Origin: Sinohyriopsis cumingii
Lineage: Eukaryota > Mollusca > Bivalvia > Unionida > Unionidae
Length of the DNA: 64,000 nt
Reading direction: 5' to 3'
Assembly (NCBI GenBank): GCA_028554795.2
Contig: CM068827.1
Span: 68,997,809-69,061,808 of the forward strand
Notes under the pieces: generated by a model
Databases searched by the model: none
What the model was told of the DNA's origin: nothing
Seen by the model: only the letters and a program-made list of their open reading frames with translations
Program-made: the position numbers and the translations under genes
Shown here: positions 37,936 to 64,000 of the stretch, piece after piece
Position numbering within the stretch: the first letter of the stretch is position 1
Layout of the letters: the number at the start of each line of letters is the position of its first letter

Positions 37936-39797
37936 ATATTGCATTATCTGCATACTTTAATTTAATGGGTTTTTTTAAATATTATTTACTGCACATGCAA
38001 TAAAACAAAATAATGTATCTGCACTGAGTAAAACAAATATGGTGGCATAGGGTCTCTTTGTATATAGGCTCTTCTTACTAAAAATCAGTCTGATAAAAAG
38101 CCATTCTGTATAATCAGGGTTTAAATGGTTGTTATTAATAATCCATTTTTGCTATGTGCTCAAATTAAAATGCTTCATAACTTTGCAAAGAAGATTCCAG
38201 ATGCTGAATCAAATGCATTTTCGTAATCAGTGCAAACTAGTTGACTAGGTATTTTGTATTTTAGGGACAGTGCAATGAAGCTAGCTGTCTAGCCTATTTA
38301 CCTGCCTTCAATACATTTTGTACTCTCTGGGCTACATACATGAACGGTAATTTACAGCACAAATTTAGAAGGTAATAGGAGTCGATTGTTTTTGTTGTTT
38401 ATTTGTTTATTTTATAACTGTTTTGGATTATCTCCTTTCAGTAAGCAAAGAATAAGAACGTGTATCGGACTAACTGAAAACTGTTGCTTTTCATGAACCT
38501 CATTCATTATTCTCGATATGAAATATTTTAAATCACTGTATTCTAGAGAAATAAATTATTTGTTGAATTTTACAAAACGTTTCGTTTTTGCTCTTTTCTA
38601 TTACTTAATTTACGACCATATGGTCGTAATATCGCAATTCAGCAAATCCAAAAGTTGCATCTTTTTATCCAAGTTTAGGTTAGTAAGGCGGACATTTAAT
38701 GAATAGTCATATATTTTTTCATTAGACAAAACTCGTCATTCTTGGACATACCTAGACAATATATTTTAACAGAAAGTACACTTGTTATGACATAAAATAC
38801 GTGTTTTTGTTTAATCAGGTATGTGTTTGTTAAAGGTATCTTATGCAATAATTAAAATGCGAATATTCACTGATATGTGCCTTTGTGTAATAGAATACAT
38901 TTCTTCATGCAAAGAATACGAATGTTGAAAATGAGGATATGCCAGTAAATAGGTCGGGCCATATTATCAATTGATCACTATAACCATTTGGGTCACATTT
39001 ATGATTTTTTAGTATTTGTTAAACGTGCACTGAAATAAACATTTTGAAGATCCAGCCATGTTATGCCCTAAACCCACAGATAAATTGATAATATTTTTAT
39101 CCAAGGTTTCAATCTAAAAATATATGTTATTGCTTTTCAACACAGAGTACTGCGCATTTATACAAATATGTTAATGAGGGTAATGGGGCGACCTGTCGAT
39201 CTTAAGTAAACAAGTAGTACGAATGAGAAAAAGGAAACATTAAACCATTTGATATTATTACTTAATTATCACATTTAATCGACGGGTGTCATATGAAAAT
39301 AACAAAAAGTCATTCATATATGTAACACTGATAACTTTAAACTTTCATCAATTCTAATTGGGATAAAGTTTTATGGTAGACAACCGTACGATACATAACA
39401 ATACTGGGTACTGTCTACAGAACAGTTCTAAGCGAATAGGGACGGAAGAGATTTCTAATTCATGATATTCTTGGAAATCAATATATTTCTTTCGTAGAAA
39501 CATGTCAAGTATTGCTATTACTAATGCAGTGATACGCTACATGGAAATCTTGTGGAATAGCGTGTGGACTGATGAATGAACCACTCTAATTAGTAAGTGC
39601 AGGAGTTTTCATCTGTTTAGAATGTTGATTCAAGTGGCTGTGTTTGGTGCTGTTTGACAAAGTTTGAAGAACACAGGTGTGATATAACACATGTCTAGTT
39701 GTTGCGGTCTTTGCAGTAGCTCTTGAGAGAGGTTGGATTTTAAATTTGTGTAGTCAGTGATGTGTACAGTCTATGTGCCTGAGACAGTGTTTACTAT
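37936..39797. other. Unannotated intergenic stretch
   Basis: No gene, splice-supported exon or repeat family seen. Confidence 0.4.
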
Positions 39798-40023
39798 CAT
39801 AGTTCATTCATCACAGCATAGCGAATTTTATGCTATCTGTAGCTCAGTAAATTTTCAGGTCAGCATCATTAAATGTAGCTAACAGTATCTAGTTCATTTC
39901 TCACGAAGTATTTAAAACTAATTAGGTGCCTGTAGCTACATTTAATGACGTTGACCCGAAATTTTAGTGCCTTTGTTCTACAGATAGGATAAAATGCACC
40001 ATGCTGTGTGGAACGAACTATAG
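39798..40023. mobile_element. Hairpin-type MITE or fold-back sequence
   Basis: The left half (39798-39890) and the inverse of the right half (39925-40023) align over about 90 bp. Shared pieces are ATAGTTC-TTC, CACAGCAT, TTTTAT-CTATCTGTAG and CATTAAATGTAGCTA. The loop is about 35 bp. No target duplication was identified. Confidence 0.7.
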
Positions 40024-40055
40024 TTTTAAGCACAAAACCAAATAGCTCGACTTCG

Positions 40056-40056
40056 C

Positions 40057-40087
<31 letters not shown>

Positions 40088-40092
40088 TGTGT
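40056..40092. repeat. (CG)n(TG)n alternating tract
   Basis: About nine GC units run straight into about eleven GT units, an unbroken purine-pyrimidine alternation of the kind that favours Z-DNA. Confidence 0.95.
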
Positions 40093-40693
40093 CTAAAACT
40101 GTTTTATATGGTATGTTCGCAAAGTTGGAGAGATCTTAAGTTGATTTACGTTTTTGTGTTATATATCTGTTGCTGTTGTTGTTTGATTTTATAAAAACTC
40201 TGTCAGGCACAGCAGAGAACAACAAGGGTTTCTTATTTTTATTAGTTCCTGGCGTTTGGACACCTTAACTGAGACGATTTGACTGAGACAAAGAGACAGA
40301 GATAAGAAAAGTAAGTTTATCAAAACAGCTAGAATTCTCTGTCGCATGGGTGAGAAAATAATTAATGAAGTCTCCATTCATAAATTACTAATATGGACAA
40401 TATTAGTAAAATCCCAAAGCAAGGCGAATAATTGAAGCTATCGAATAATAAAAAAGAAAAATTATATGAAAACAAATTTGCAGGTAAACATACAACTTTA
40501 TGCGAAACGAATAGGGTCCCTATACAATACTAATGACATTTTGAACAAAACAGGTAAATAGCGGTATCATTCTGAGTTGATTTTATTGCAAGTGTCTTTT
40601 ATGGGTAAGTGTTCTTTAAATGGACACTGATTTTAGAGCAGGTAAAAGAAGTATTAAGCAACACTAGCAAAAGAAACTCGGTCGTTGTAAAGA

Positions 40694-40699
40694 TTTATT
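40694..40699 (-). terminator. Candidate polyadenylation signal of the Ig gene
   Basis: AATAAA on the minus strand about 350 bp beyond the predicted stop at 41047. There is no further evidence; AATAAA is common in AT-rich DNA. Confidence 0.25.
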
Positions 40700-41046
40700 T
40701 GAAATATTTCCCTCTTAACAGACTGTTCTATACGATCAACTCTAATGGTATTTGGCAATGTAAACTTAAAGTACAATGTATATTATTTGGGAACAGCAAA
40801 TGACAAAATAAAATTAGCTGAGTGTTTAATACACTTGACAATTAACATATTTCAATGTCGTAGCAATTCAAAATACAAAGTATACTAGCATGTGGTAAAA
40901 TTATTCAAGAGTTACACAATATATCATATCTGAAAATATTCATGCGGCTCGTGACAAAACACAAGTACAACAATAAATACTCGTCCTCGTTATGAATATT
41001 AGCAATCAGAAGTCGACGTATAAAGTATTGATTTCAAACGTCAAAG

Positions 41047-62976
<21,930 letters not shown>

Positions 62977-64000
62977 CTGTGAAAACATGCATAACAAACA
63001 CGGATTCAGTATCGAAATGATTTAGCTATGATAAGGAGTACACACAACACACTCGACGTTTAACTAGGTAAAGGATGTGATAGTTCACGTTTTCGGGGTG
63101 TACATACTTTTCATTTAATTGGTCAGATTCAAATTAAACTTTTTCAATATCTATTTTGTTTTGTTTTGTTTTGTCATTTCACCTGAGCTTTCTAGAACTT
63201 CTTGTTTCATGGGTGAAAGGCACGGAATTAATGCATACACTAAGTATTGATTGTATTAACTGAGTCTGATGTACCTGACCTGTTTTTTTTTTCTTTCTGC
63301 TTTCTGATACGTCTACCTGTACGCAGCAAGTGTTTTGTCAGTTTTATCCTCAGATGTACCAAACAAATTCGCTTTCTTGGTAATTTTAATAGAAAAAATT
63401 GTATGTCTCTCCACTTATAACTTGCTCCTAAAATACAATACATTAGACCATATTTTTGAAACTCTGAAGTTTAAATGGTTTTTATCTATGTCTGGTGGTT
63501 TAGAAGATTGACATTGTGGAATGTCTTCTGGCAATTGACCTTACGCGAGATGATAGATCGCTCCGCCTACCAAAGCACGTGACATGACCACCTGTTAACC
63601 TCCGATAAGCATGCAGTATTTGGCAAAGAAATATGTTTCAATTTAGGTTATAAGTTTATTAAAAATGATTTGTGTTATACTTAGAAATGTAAAAATGCAA
63701 AGTTGCATAACTTATACTGCAGTAAAAAGTATGTATATTTGTATTTCAAGTTCGTGTAGTAATAACCTTAGTGTTTTATTTCAGTGAATAATAAAAATCA
63801 ATTTAAAAGCTGCTCAAGAAGTTATTAATGGAAAAGGAAATTCTCTCCAAAAGATGCTAATGTATTTGGTATATAATATTATCCTCATTAATTTTATCTA
63901 TCTGATGTTTCTGCTGCCTTGAAAGTAAACAACAACATAATCCTAAATGATTGCTGTTTAGAAGTATATTGTTGAACATAATAATTTAAAGTTCTAATGT
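62977..64000. other. Upstream side of the Ig gene, unannotated
   Basis: The first ~80 bp mirror the intron upstream of the duplicate leader exon at 3.76 kb. Beyond that no first exon or promoter could be defined. Confidence 0.4.

Overview
This is an AT-rich (roughly two-thirds A+T) piece of eukaryotic, invertebrate nuclear genome, most likely from a mollusc and probably a bivalve. The case for a mollusc rests on tRNA-derived SINEs of a type I associate with bivalve genomes, the recurrent short motif GTTATCTCCCTT (16.4-16.6 and 23.0 kb), decayed CR1/L2-like LINEs, very long (TA)n tracts and abundant minisatellites. There are no bacterial-style operons, no CRISPR array and no convincing stand-alone tRNA or rRNA gene.

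One host gene can be assembled with confidence. On the minus strand, between 62976 and 41047, seven exons with phase-compatible GT-AG introns join into a 319-residue secreted protein with a signal peptide and three immunoglobulin domains. The domains resemble the lachesin/IgLON group of neural and septate-junction adhesion proteins. The predicted last exon is tiny and carries no GPI or membrane tail. A second leader exon, clearly homologous and in the same orientation, lies at 3681-3757. It probably starts a tandem paralogue whose body lies off the left edge.

Layout: 0-6.3 kb holds an 11-bp tandem array, a ~142-bp satellite with paired YY1-like motifs, the paralogue's leader exon and a 5'-truncated LINE bracketed by (TA)n. 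7.1-13.5 kb is a SINE split by a 6.0-kb long-inverted-repeat element that itself contains a dead Ty3/Gypsy integrase. 14.6-25.4 kb is a patchwork of three copies of an unclassified dispersed repeat, a piggyBac-like MITE, a 46-bp minisatellite seen at several loci, and SINE-A copies, one carrying a hAT-like MITE and one carrying another SINE. 25.6-41 kb is mostly featureless intergenic DNA with a dead LINE endonuclease, a 30-bp array and a hairpin element. 41-63 kb is the Ig gene; its introns hold a 26-monomer array with a 604-bp higher-order repeat, three further minisatellites, SINEs and a LINE remnant. 63-64 kb is upstream DNA.

The Ig exons are the only sequence here I regard as functional coding DNA. 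The repeats are annotated for structure, nesting order and possible effects on splicing or chromatin.
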